This document shows, piece by piece, positions 8,228-16,883 of a stretch of DNA of 46,411 bases. The stretch lies in NCBI GenBank assembly GCA_036005845.1, contig DASYQD010000189.1:1-46411 (forward strand), given 5' to 3'. A program made the translations under genes and the position numbers. The stretch's first letter is position 1. Each line of letters begins with the position of its first letter. This stretch comes from DASYQD01 sp036005845. GTDB lineage: Bacteria; Acidobacteriota; Thermoanaerobaculia; Multivoradales; JAIOJS01. Below the pieces are notes generated by a model, which saw only the letters and a list, made by a program, of their open reading frames with translations, made no database searches and had not been told where the DNA came from.

Positions 8228-10056
8228 GCGGCCGCGCGACGTGGGTGCTCGCCGGCGCGCTGCTGTTCGCCGGCGGACCGCTCGCCGCGGCCGACGCGCT
8301 TGGCGCACCGCCGGCGCATCCTGCACCGGCGAGCACGGGCAGCGCGCGCGCGTCGCTGCGCTTCGTCGAGGCCGGCGCCGCCGCCGGCGCGCGCCTCCGC
8401 CACCACACGCACAAGTTCGCCGGCGCCTACGCCGACGTGCTCGGCATGTTCACCTCCGGCGGCGCCGCCGCCGCGGCCGGCGACTACGACGGCGACGGCC
8501 GCGACGACCTCTTCGTCACCGACTCCGACAGCGGCCGTACGAGCCACCTCCTCCACAACGAAGGCGACGGTCCGGACGGCGTGCCGCGCTTCCGCGACGT
8601 CACCGCCGAGGCGGGCGTCGGCGGCGGCAACGAGGGCTCGGCCATCGTCGCCGACGCGCTCTGGTTCGACGCCGACAACGACGGCAAGGAAGACCTGCTG
8701 GTGGCGCGCTTCGGCACGCCGCTGCTCTACCGCAACCTCGGGGGCGGCCGTTTCCGCGACGAGACCGCGGCGTCGGGGCTCAGCGCGTTTGGCAACACCA
8801 TCGCCGCCATCGCTTTCGACTACGACAACGACGGCCGCGTCGATCTCCTCTTCGGCAACTACTTCAAGCCCGTCGACCTGGTGGCGCTGCCCGACCGCCA
8901 CGTGCTGCCCAACGACCTCGACAACGCCACCAACGGCGGCGGCGTGACGCTCTGGCACAACCTCGGCACCGCGAGCGGTGGCGGCTGGGTGCGCTTCGCC
9001 GACACCACGAAGCAGGCCGGCCTCGCCGCCCACACCGGCTGGACGCTCGACGTCGGCCACGCCGATCTCGACAACGACGGCTGGCAGGACCTCTATCTCG
9101 CCTGCGACTACGGCACCGACCGCCTGTTCTGGAACCAGCGCGACGGCACCTTCGCCGACGGCACCGCGCAGGCGATCGGCATCGACACCAAGAAGGGGAT
9201 GAACGTCGACGTCGCCGACTACGACCGCGACGGCTGGCTCGACGTCTACGTCACCAACATCACCGACGAGTACATGAAGGAGTGCAACATGCTCTGGCAC
9301 AACGACGGCGCGGCGCCGTCGAAACCCGGAGCGCCGCCGGCGCGGCCCACCTTCACCGATCTCTCCAAGGAGACCGGCACCTGCGACACGCTGTGGGGCT
9401 GGGCGGCGAAGTGGGGCGACTTCGACGACGACGGCTGGCCCGATCTCTTCGCGGTCAACGGCCTGCGCTCGGCGGGGCCCGACAACTACATCCCGGTGCT
9501 GGTCGAGATGATCATCCGGCCCGGCGTCGACTTCACCGACGTGGCGAGCTACCCGCCGATCGGCAAGATGAGCTGGAGCGGCTTCCAGAAGAAGAAGCTG
9601 TTCAGGAACCTCGCCGGCGGCTCCTTCGCCGAGGTGGGCGCGGCGGCCGGCGTCGACAACGAGGGCGACGGCCGCGGCGTGGCGGTGGCCGACTTCGACG
9701 GCGACGGCCGGCTCGATCTCTTCCAGACCAACGCCGACCAGGAGAGCCTGCTCTATCTCAACCGCACCGAGCCGCGCGCGCACTGGCTGGCGCTGCGGCT
9801 CGTCGGCACCAAGAGCAACCGCGATGCGGTCGGGGCGCGGGTGACCGTGCGCGCCGGCGGCCTCGTGCAGATCGTCGAGCTCGACGGCGGCAACGGCTAC
9901 TCGAGCCAGAGCAGCAAGGCGCTGCACTTCGGCCTCGGCGCCGCGACGCACGTCGACGCGGTGGAGATCCGCTGGCCGAGCGGCGCCGTGGAGACGGTGA
10001 ACGTGCCGATCGACCGCACGAGCACGGTGCGCGAGGGGAGCGGCGTCCAGCCGTGA
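8224..10056 (+). CDS. Secreted FG-GAP/VCBS + UnbV protein (CRTAC1-type), operon gene 4
   Basis: A 610-residue protein starting at the ATG inside the ATGA overlap. A signal peptide (WVLAGALLFAGGPLAAADA) is followed by a short Ala/Pro linker, FG-GAP/VCBS blades with DxDxDG calcium loops at about 70-500, and an ASPIC/UnbV domain at about 517-605. It is a paralogue of operon gene 2, with the same order of blades and shared diagnostic segments (IGIDTKKGMN, TNITDEYM). The operon therefore probably grew by duplication of a propeller gene. It ends in GTGA shared with operon gene 5. Confidence 0.87.
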   Translation: MSGRATWVLAGALLFAGGPLAAADALGAPPAHPAPASTGSARASLRFVEAGAAAGARLRHHTHKFAGAYADVLGMFTSGGAAAAAGDYDGDGRDDLFVTDSDSGRTSHLLHNEGDGPDGVPRFRDVTAEAGVGGGNEGSAIVADALWFDADNDGKEDLLVARFGTPLLYRNLGGGRFRDETAASGLSAFGNTIAAIAFDYDNDGRVDLLFGNYFKPVDLVALPDRHVLPNDLDNATNGGGVTLWHNLGTASGGGWVRFADTTKQAGLAAHTGWTLDVGHADLDNDGWQDLYLACDYGTDRLFWNQRDGTFADGTAQAIGIDTKKGMNVDVADYDRDGWLDVYVTNITDEYMKECNMLWHNDGAAPSKPGAPPARPTFTDLSKETGTCDTLWGWAAKWGDFDDDGWPDLFAVNGLRSAGPDNYIPVLVEMIIRPGVDFTDVASYPPIGKMSWSGFQKKKLFRNLAGGSFAEVGAAAGVDNEGDGRGVAVADFDGDGRLDLFQTNADQESLLYLNRTEPRAHWLALRLVGTKSNRDAVGARVTVRAGGLVQIVELDGGNGYSSQSSKALHFGLGAATHVDAVEIRWPSGAVETVNVPIDRTSTVREGSGVQP

Positions 10057-13000
10057 CCGTCGGGCAGTCTTGGCGGCGGCGCGCCGCGCGCTCGGCGCTC
10101 GTGTGCGCCACGGCGCTTCTGATGCTCGCCTCGTGGCGGCTGTCGGCTGCGGAGCCCGCGTCTCCGGCGGCGCGCGCCGAAGAGCTGGCGCGCCACCGCA
10201 ACGTCGGCAAGGCGCTCTACGAGAACCCGACGACGCAGTACCAGGCGGTCGAGGAGCTCCACAAGGCGGTGGCGCTGGCGCCCGGTTCCGCCGCCGACCG
10301 CCTCAACTACGGCCTCGCCCTGCTGCGCGCCGGCAAGGAGGCCGAAGGCATCGCCGAGCTCGTCGCCGTGCAGAAGCAGGCGCCGGCGCTGCCGCACACT
10401 TGGTGGAACCTCGGCATCGCCTACCAGCGCGCCTCGCGCAGCGACGAGGCGCGGGCGCAGCTCGAGGGCATGGCGGCGCGCGTCCCCAACGACGCCGCCA
10501 CCCACTACAACCTCGGCGTGCTCTACAAGATCGCCGGCCAGAACGAGCGCGCGCTGCACGAGCTCGAGGAGGCGGCGCGCCTCGATCCCGACATGGCGGC
10601 GCCCCGCTACCAGCTCCACGCTCTCTATCGCCAGGCGGGCCGCGCCGACGACGCGGCCAAGGCGCTGGCCGCGTTCCGCGAGCTCAAGGCGGCGCAGGCC
10701 GGCGCGGCGGTGCCCGAGGACCCGCAGTGGAACCGCTACTCGGAGCTGCTCGACCCGGTGGAGCCGCGCGGGGTGGGAGCGGCCGCGGCGCTGCCGCCGC
10801 CCAAGCCGCCGAGCTTCGCCGCCCGGCCGCCGGTGGCGCTCGCCGGCGGCAAGGGGGGCGCGCCCGAGGCCGCGGGCCTCGCGTTGATCGACGCCGACGG
10901 CGACGAGAAGCCCGACCTCCTTGCCTGGAGCGGCGGCCGCCTCCAGCTCCTCGCCAGCGGCGCGCGGCTCGTCGCCGGCGCCGGGCTCGACGCGCTCGCC
11001 GACGTCGTCGCCGCGGTGCCCGGCGACTTCGACAACGACGGCCGCGCCGACCTCGCCGTGCTCACCGGCAAGGGCGTCCACCTGCTCGCCAACCGCGGCG
11101 GGCGCTTCGCCGAGGTCGCGGCGCCGCTGCCCGGCAAAGCCTTCCGCGCCGCCGCCTGGGTCGACGAGGACCACGACTACGACGTCGACCTGGTGCTGCT
11201 CGGCGACTCGGCAGCGCTGCTGCGCAACAACGGCGACGGCACGTGGACCGACAACACCGCGCGCTTTCCCTTCGTCGCCGGCCACGCGCTGTCCGTCGCC
11301 GTCCTCGACGTCGTCGCCAACGACCAGGACGAGGACCTCGCCGTCTCTTACGCCGACCATCCGGGCGTGCTCTACCGCGATCGGCTCGGCGGCCGCTACA
11401 CCTCCGAACCGCTGCCGGCGCTGCCGGCGGGCGCGCATGCTCTCGCCGCCTTCGATGCCGACGGCGACGGCTGGACCGACGTCACCGCCACCGTCGCGGG
11501 CCGGCCGCTGCGGCTCGTCAACCAGCGCGAGGAGGGGAAGCTCGAGGCCGGCTGGCGCCCGGTGGCGCCGCCCGCCGCGGCGCGCGTGCCCTTCACCTTC
11601 GCCGACCTGCAGTCGCGCGGCGCCGCCGACCTCGTGGTCGCCGGCGCGGTGTTCTTCGCTCGCGGCGCAGGCGCGTTCGGCGCCGCCACGCCGTTGCCGG
11701 GAAGCGGCGGCGCGATCGACGACCTCGTCGCCGCCGACTTCGACGCCGACGGCCGCACCGACCTGGCGCTCCTCGCCGGCGGCCCCGGCGGCCACAGCGT
11801 GCGCCTGCTCGTCAACCAGACGCCCGGCACCGGCAGGTGGCTGCGCATCGGCCTGCGCGGCGTCAAGAACCTGCAGCTGGCGCCCGGCTCCGAGGTCGAG
11901 GTCAAGGCCGGCGGCAGCTACCAGAAGCGCCGCTACGCCGGCGTGCCGCTGCTCTTCGGCCTCGGCCGCCGCGACGCCGCCGACACCGTGCGCATCACCT
12001 GGGGCAACGGCCTGATCCAGAACGAGACCGGCATGCACGCTGGCGAGGGCCGCACGATCAAGGAGGCGCCGCGGCTCTCCGGCTCCTGCCCGATGATCTT
12101 CACCTGGGACGGCGCGCGCTACCGCTTCATCACCGACGTGCTCGGCGTCGCGCCGCTCGGCGCCAGCGCCGGCGACGGCGAGTACTTCCCGGTCGACCAC
12201 GACGAGTACGTGCAGGTGCCCGGCGAGGCGCTGGTGCCGGTCGACGGCCGCCTCAGCGTGCATGTCACCGAAGAGCTGCGCGAGGTTTCCTACCTCGACC
12301 AGATCCAGCTCGTCGCCGTCGACCACCCGGCGAAGGTCGAGGTCTTCACCAACGAGAAGTTCGTCGGGCCGCCGTTCCCGGAGTTCCGTCTCTTCGGCGT
12401 CGAGCGCCGCATCCACCCGGTGCGCGCCACCGGCAACGGCGGCAGGGACGTGCGGGCGGAGCTGCAGGCGCGCGACGGCCGCTATCCGACCGACTTCCCG
12501 CACGACTTTGCCGGCGTCGCTTCCGCGCACCACCTGGACCTCGACTTCGGCACCGCCGCGTCGGCGTCAAATGCCGGTCCCGGCAAGCGCACGGTGCTGG
12601 TGCTCTCCGGCTGGGTCGACTGGGCCGACGGCAGCACCTTCCTCGGCACCGCGCAGCGCCAGGGCGGCGGTCTCCTCATGCCGCAGCTCCAGGTGAAGGA
12701 CGAGCGCGGCGAGTGGCAGACCGTGGTCGCCGACATGGGCATCCCGGCCGGCAAGCCGAAGACGATCGTCGTCGACTTGACGGGCAAGTGGCTCACCGCT
12801 TCGCGCGAGGTGCGCATCGTCACCAACCTCTGCGTCTACTGGGACGAGATCTTCCTCGCCGAAGCCGACGAGCCGGCGCCCGTGCGTCTGACGCGAGTCG
12901 AGCCGGCGAGCGCCGACCTCCACTTCCGCGGCTTCTCGGTGCCCACCATCGACCCGCGGCGCCAGCAGCCCGAGAAGTTCGACTACCACCGGCTGCTCGC

Positions 13001-13430
13001 GCAGCCGCCGTGGAACCCGACGCCCGGGCTCTACACCCGCTTCGGCGACGTGCGCGAGCTCTTGGCCGCGGCCGACGATTTCCTGGTGGTGATGGGCTCG
13101 GGCGACGAGGTCGCCCTCGACTTCGACGCCGCGGCGCTGCCGCCGCTCGACGCCGGTTGGCGGCGCGACTACCTGCTGCTCGTCGACGGCTGGGCCAAGG
13201 ACGGCGACGCCAACACCGCCTTCTCGCAGAGCGTCGAGCCGCTGCCCTTCCACGCCATGTCGCAGTACCCGTACCCCGAGACCGAGCGCTTCCCCGACGA
13301 CGCGCGGCACCGCCAGTGGCGGGCGGAGACGCTCATCCGTCCGGCGCTGCGCTTGCTGCCGCCGCTCGAGCGTGTGCGGCGGACTGCGGCGGCACCGCCG
13401 CCGCGGCCGCCGGAGTCGGACACGCCGTAG
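10053..13430 (+). CDS. Large secreted TPR + FG-GAP + UnbV-like protein with unassigned C-terminal module, operon gene 5
   Basis: An 1125-residue protein starting at GTG 10053 (GTGA overlap). It has a signal peptide at about 12-33 and TPR-type helices at about 45-215 (for example THYNLGVLYKIAGQNERALH). A Pro/Ala linker precedes FG-GAP-like blades at about 270-590 and an UnbV-like stretch at about 594-660. A C-terminal region of about 450 residues starts near CPMIFTWDGARYRF (about 676) and contains recurring aromatic and Asp-rich blocks (VLSGWVDWADGS, IVTNLCVYWDE, LLLVDGWAKDGDANT). I cannot assign this region to a named domain. It combines the helical adaptor and propeller modules of the other four genes in one chain and may be the organiser of the assembly (inference). 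It is the last gene of the operon. Confidence 0.85.
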   Translation: MTVGQSWRRRAARSALVCATALLMLASWRLSAAEPASPAARAEELARHRNVGKALYENPTTQYQAVEELHKAVALAPGSAADRLNYGLALLRAGKEAEGIAELVAVQKQAPALPHTWWNLGIAYQRASRSDEARAQLEGMAARVPNDAATHYNLGVLYKIAGQNERALHELEEAARLDPDMAAPRYQLHALYRQAGRADDAAKALAAFRELKAAQAGAAVPEDPQWNRYSELLDPVEPRGVGAAAALPPPKPPSFAARPPVALAGGKGGAPEAAGLALIDADGDEKPDLLAWSGGRLQLLASGARLVAGAGLDALADVVAAVPGDFDNDGRADLAVLTGKGVHLLANRGGRFAEVAAPLPGKAFRAAAWVDEDHDYDVDLVLLGDSAALLRNNGDGTWTDNTARFPFVAGHALSVAVLDVVANDQDEDLAVSYADHPGVLYRDRLGGRYTSEPLPALPAGAHALAAFDADGDGWTDVTATVAGRPLRLVNQREEGKLEAGWRPVAPPAAARVPFTFADLQSRGAADLVVAGAVFFARGAGAFGAATPLPGSGGAIDDLVAADFDADGRTDLALLAGGPGGHSVRLLVNQTPGTGRWLRIGLRGVKNLQLAPGSEVEVKAGGSYQKRRYAGVPLLFGLGRRDAADTVRITWGNGLIQNETGMHAGEGRTIKEAPRLSGSCPMIFTWDGARYRFITDVLGVAPLGASAGDGEYFPVDHDEYVQVPGEALVPVDGRLSVHVTEELREVSYLDQIQLVAVDHPAKVEVFTNEKFVGPPFPEFRLFGVERRIHPVRATGNGGRDVRAELQARDGRYPTDFPHDFAGVASAHHLDLDFGTAASASNAGPGKRTVLVLSGWVDWADGSTFLGTAQRQGGGLLMPQLQVKDERGEWQTVVADMGIPAGKPKTIVVDLTGKWLTASREVRIVTNLCVYWDEIFLAEADEPAPVRLTRVEPASADLHFRGFSVPTIDPRRQQPEKFDYHRLLAQPPWNPTPGLYTRFGDVRELLAAADDFLVVMGSGDEVALDFDAAALPPLDAGWRRDYLLLVDGWAKDGDANTAFSQSVEPLPFHAMSQYPYPETERFPDDARHRQWRAETLIRPALRLLPPLERVRRTAAAPPPRPPESDTP

Positions 13431-13460
13431 CCCGCTCCCGCGAGTGCGACTCAGCTCAGC

Positions 13461-14987
13461 TCAGAGGACCCTTTCCGCCAACTGCTTCCCCGCCACCGCT
13501 TCGGCGGCATGGATGGCGGAGACGATCACCGGCGTGATGCCGCCGCCGGGCTGCACCCAATGGCCCGTGAAGACGAGGTTGCGGACCGCACCCTGCAGCC
13601 CCGGCCGCGCGTCGCCGAGCTGGTCGGGCGCCATCTCCCATCCCAGCATGGCGCCCTCCTCGTTGAGCGTGAAACGCCAAGCGGTGTGCGCCGTCGCCGT
13701 CGTCGCCACCTCGACGTGCCTGGAGATGCCGGGGATGGCGCGCTCGAGCTGCGCCAGCATGAAGTCCTGCACCTGCTGCTTGTGGGCCGGCCAGTCGGCG
13801 ATGCGCGCGTAATCGACCGGCATCACCTTCTGCAGGATGATGATCTGCTTGCCCGGCGGCGCCATCGCCGGCTCGTAGAGCGTCGGCACGAACACCTTGC
13901 AGCGCAGCGCGCCGTTCCGGAAGTCGTCGCGGTCGCCCAGCTCGTCGGCGTCCCAGCGCTGCCAGTGGTAGCCCTGCGCCTCCTCCAGCGTGGCGGCGTC
14001 GATGCCTGAGAGCCCGACGTGCGTCAGGTAGCAGGGCCACGACGGACGCAGGCCCGCCGCCCGCGCCGTCTCGGCGGCCGGCACCGTGCCCGGCGGCAGC
14101 AGCGTGCTGAGCGCAAGCCGCAGGTCGGCGTTGCAGACGACGGCGCCGGCGAGCACGCGGTGGCGGCCGGCGAGCGTGCCGCGGTCGGTCTCGCCGTCGA
14201 CGCCCACCGCGGCGCCGTCCTCGACCAGGATGCGGTCGACCCGCGTGCTCATCAGGATGTCGCCGCCGCGCTCCTCGAAGCAGTGGGCGAGCCCGTCGGC
14301 GAAGGCTTGCGAGCCGCCCACCGGGTAGTAGTTGCCGAGGAAGTAGGAGAGCCGCAGCATGGAGTCGAAGAGGAACGAGATGCGGCTCGGCGGCGAGCCC
14401 CAGTGCGGGCAGTCGGCGGTGAGCAGCAGGCGCAGCCGCTCGTCGTCGAAGAAGCGGGTGAGCACGTCGCGCAGCGTGAGGTCGCGCAGGGCGGGGAAGC
14501 GCGGCGACTCGCGGTTTCTGAAGTAGGCGAGCAGGCCGACGAGGTAGGCCTCGCGCACGGCGGCGAAGAAGCGGTCGAGGGCCTCCGCCTGGTGCGGGAA
14601 GCGTGCCTTGACGGCGGCGAGGTAGTCGCTCAGCTCGCAGGGGACGGCGAAGCGCGAGCCGTCGGGGAAGTGGAAGGTGTCGACCGGGTCCATCTTCACC
14701 CACTCCGTCTCGACGCCGAGGTCGGCGAGCAGCTTTCCCGGCAAGGTCTTCCGGTTGCCGAGCAGCGGATAGAAGTGCGTCGAGGCGTCGAAGGTGAAGC
14801 CGGCGCGGCGGAAGGTGCTGCAGAAGCCGCCCACCATGTAGTGCTGCTCGACGAGCAGGACGCTGAGGCCGGCCTTGACCAGCAGGTTGGCGCAGAGCAG
14901 GCCGCCGATGCCCGCACCCACCACGACGACGTCGTAGCGTGGCTTGGGCGGCCGATCGCGCAGCGCACGGAAAGGGCGACGCGCCAT
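13461..14987 (-). CDS. FAD-dependent oxidoreductase, phytoene desaturase/retinol saturase-like
   Basis: A 508-residue flavoprotein. The N-terminal dinucleotide-binding motif VVVVGAGIGGLLCANLL lies at about 20-36, followed by the Glu that binds the ribose (LLVEQHYMVGG). The C-terminal FAD-contact segment is VFTGHWVQPGGGITPVIVSA. This is the CrtI/all-trans-retinol saturase layout, in which double bonds of a polyene or lipid-like substrate are oxidised or reduced. The gene lies 24 bases after the acyl-AMP ligase gene on the same strand, so an acyl-chain or polyene substrate is more likely than a carotenoid proper. No other carotenoid gene is in the window. Confidence 0.85.
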   Translation of the reverse strand: MARRPFRALRDRPPKPRYDVVVVGAGIGGLLCANLLVKAGLSVLLVEQHYMVGGFCSTFRRAGFTFDASTHFYPLLGNRKTLPGKLLADLGVETEWVKMDPVDTFHFPDGSRFAVPCELSDYLAAVKARFPHQAEALDRFFAAVREAYLVGLLAYFRNRESPRFPALRDLTLRDVLTRFFDDERLRLLLTADCPHWGSPPSRISFLFDSMLRLSYFLGNYYPVGGSQAFADGLAHCFEERGGDILMSTRVDRILVEDGAAVGVDGETDRGTLAGRHRVLAGAVVCNADLRLALSTLLPPGTVPAAETARAAGLRPSWPCYLTHVGLSGIDAATLEEAQGYHWQRWDADELGDRDDFRNGALRCKVFVPTLYEPAMAPPGKQIIILQKVMPVDYARIADWPAHKQQVQDFMLAQLERAIPGISRHVEVATTATAHTAWRFTLNEEGAMLGWEMAPDQLGDARPGLQGAVRNLVFTGHWVQPGGGITPVIVSAIHAAEAVAGKQLAERVL

Positions 14988-15011
14988 GGTGCGACTCTAG
15001 ACGCGCACGGC

Positions 15012-16592
15012 TCAGGCGTCGGGGAAGAGCAGAGCGCCGCCCTTTTTCAGCTCGCCCTCGAGGTAGAGCCGGCGCAGCTCGCCGTAGCGCAGCTTGCCGT
15101 TGGCGGTCATCGGGATGGCGCCGGACTCCAGCAAGCACACGCGCCCAGGCCGCATGCCGAGGCGTTCGTGAAAGGCGGCGACGACCGCGGCGGACTGCTC
15201 CTCGCGCTCGCCGCGCGCGCCGCGGAGCAGCTCCACGAAGACGAAGACTTGCTCGCCCTCGAGTCGGCCGCGGTCGATGCCGACCGCCGCCGAACGGCGC
15301 ACGAAGGGCAGGCGGTCGACGGTCTCTTCGATCTCGCGCGGCGCCAGCGTCAGCCCGCCGAGGTTGATGACTTCCTTGCTGCGGCCGGCGATGAAGAGGA
15401 TGCCGTCGGCGTCGAGGTAGCCGAGGTCGCCGGTGGAGAGCCAGCGATGGTCGTCGTCATCGATCGGCAGCGGGTCGCCCCAATAGCCGGCGGCAAGCGA
15501 CGGGCTCGCCACCTTCACCTCGCCCACCTCGCCGGCCGGCAGGGAGCCGCTCTCGCCGTCGACGCGCAGCCGCACGCCGGGGAAGCCGGCGCCCACCGCC
15601 ACGTAACCGCGCGCGTCGACGCGGATCGGCGTGCCCGGGGGCCAGGTGGAGACGCCCACCGTCGCCTCGGCGAGGCCGTACGCGGGCGTGATCACGTTGG
15701 CGAGGCCGAAGGCGCGCTCGAACTCCTCCACCGTCGAGGCGCGCACCGGCTCGGCGGCGTCGAGCGCCACGCGCAGACGCGACAGGTCGAGCCCGTCGCG
15801 CTCGCGCGCCAGGCGCAGGCAGAGGCGGTAGGCGAAGTCGGGCGCCGCCGTGAAGGTGGCGCCGCAGCGCGCCGCCTCGTCCATCCAGCCGCGGATGGCG
15901 GGCATGCCGGGCGGCTGCAGGTGCAGCGCGCAGCCGTGCGCGAGCGGCACCATGCTCATCAGGATGAGGCCCATGTCGTGGTGCAGCGGCAGCCAGGAGA
16001 GAAAGACGTCGTCGCCGGTGATGCCGAAGCCGGCACTCATCTGTTGGACGTTCTTCGCCAGGTCGCGGTGGCGGATGCGCACCGCCTTCTGCGCGCCGGT
16101 CGTGCCGGAGGTGAGCTGGAGGAACGCCACTTGATCCTGCGCGGGCGCGGCGGGCAGTGGTGTGCCCGCGGGCGCCGCCGCGGCTTCGTCGCCGTCGAGG
16201 AGCCAAGGTCCGCCGCTCGGCAGCGCCGCCTGCAGCTCCTGCCATCGCTCCGCGGGCTCGCGGTCGGCGACGATGCCGGCCGCGCCGAGCCAGGCCGCGG
16301 TGTCGAGCAGCCGCCCGGCGCCCGAGCGCGGCAGCATCGGCACCGCCACGGCGCCGGCGCGCAGCGCGCCCCAGAACGCGGAGAGGAACGCGTCGCCTTC
16401 CTCGATCACCAGCAAGACACGATCGCCCGGCGCGACGCCGCGAGCGTGCAGGGCGCGCGCCGTGGCGTCGATGCCGCGCCCGAGCTGACGCCAAGCGAGC
16501 GGGCGCCCGCGCCACCAACACGCCGCGCGGTCGCCGCCGTTGCGGCCGCGCCGCTCGAGCGTCTCGATCAGGCTCGCCGCGGCGGCGCTCAC
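15012..16592 (-). CDS. Fatty-acyl-AMP ligase-like AMP-binding enzyme
   Basis: A 526-residue ANL-superfamily adenylating enzyme. The P-loop-like motif is LQLTSGTTGAQKAVRIRH. The FAAL-typical SWLPLHHDMGLI is followed by FTAAPDFAYRLCLR and LDAAEPVR, and ITPAYGLAEATVG is the A5-type motif. GDLGYLDADG precedes the hinge, and the catalytic Lys lies near IPMTANGKLRYGE. The enzyme should activate a fatty acid as acyl-AMP and load it on the ACP encoded just upstream. The start is GTG 16592, overlapping the ACP stop (GTGA). Whether CoA or ACP is the acceptor cannot be proven, but the coupled ACP gene supports ACP. Confidence 0.87.
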   Translation of the reverse strand: MSAAAASLIETLERRGRNGGDRAACWWRGRPLAWRQLGRGIDATARALHARGVAPGDRVLLVIEEGDAFLSAFWGALRAGAVAVPMLPRSGAGRLLDTAAWLGAAGIVADREPAERWQELQAALPSGGPWLLDGDEAAAAPAGTPLPAAPAQDQVAFLQLTSGTTGAQKAVRIRHRDLAKNVQQMSAGFGITGDDVFLSWLPLHHDMGLILMSMVPLAHGCALHLQPPGMPAIRGWMDEAARCGATFTAAPDFAYRLCLRLARERDGLDLSRLRVALDAAEPVRASTVEEFERAFGLANVITPAYGLAEATVGVSTWPPGTPIRVDARGYVAVGAGFPGVRLRVDGESGSLPAGEVGEVKVASPSLAAGYWGDPLPIDDDDHRWLSTGDLGYLDADGILFIAGRSKEVINLGGLTLAPREIEETVDRLPFVRRSAAVGIDRGRLEGEQVFVFVELLRGARGEREEQSAAVVAAFHERLGMRPGRVCLLESGAIPMTANGKLRYGELRRLYLEGELKKGGALLFPDA

Positions 16593-16831
16593 TGCGCGCG
16601 CTTGGCGAGGTGTCCGATCAGCTCGTGCAGGTCCGCCACCGTCGCGACCTGCGACAGGTCGGCGTCCTGCGCCGTCACGCCCCAGCGGTCCTCGATGGCG
16701 GAGAGGATCGACACCAGGTCGATCGACTCCATGCCCAGGTCGTTCACCAGGTGGTCGTCGCCGCCCACCTGCTTGACCCCGAGCTCGAGGGCCACCACGT
16801 GACGGATCTCGTCGAGCGTCGGCACCTGCAT
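16589..16831 (-). CDS. Acyl carrier protein
   Basis: An 80-residue acidic helical protein with the phosphopantetheine attachment motif DLGMESIDLVSIL, Ser36 being the modified residue. The size is typical for free ACPs. AAGGGTGAG directly precedes the ATG. Its stop overlaps the GTG of the acyl-AMP ligase gene, indicating obligate co-expression, so this is a dedicated carrier for that enzyme rather than the housekeeping fatty-acid ACP. The HupE-like gene ends 52 bases upstream on the same strand. Confidence 0.93.
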   Translation of the reverse strand: MQVPTLDEIRHVVALELGVKQVGGDDHLVNDLGMESIDLVSILSAIEDRWGVTAQDADLSQVATVADLHELIGHLAKRAQ

Positions 16832-16883
16832 CTCACCCTTGGCGGCGACGATATCAGGGGTCGCCGCCGCCGCGGCGACGGGC

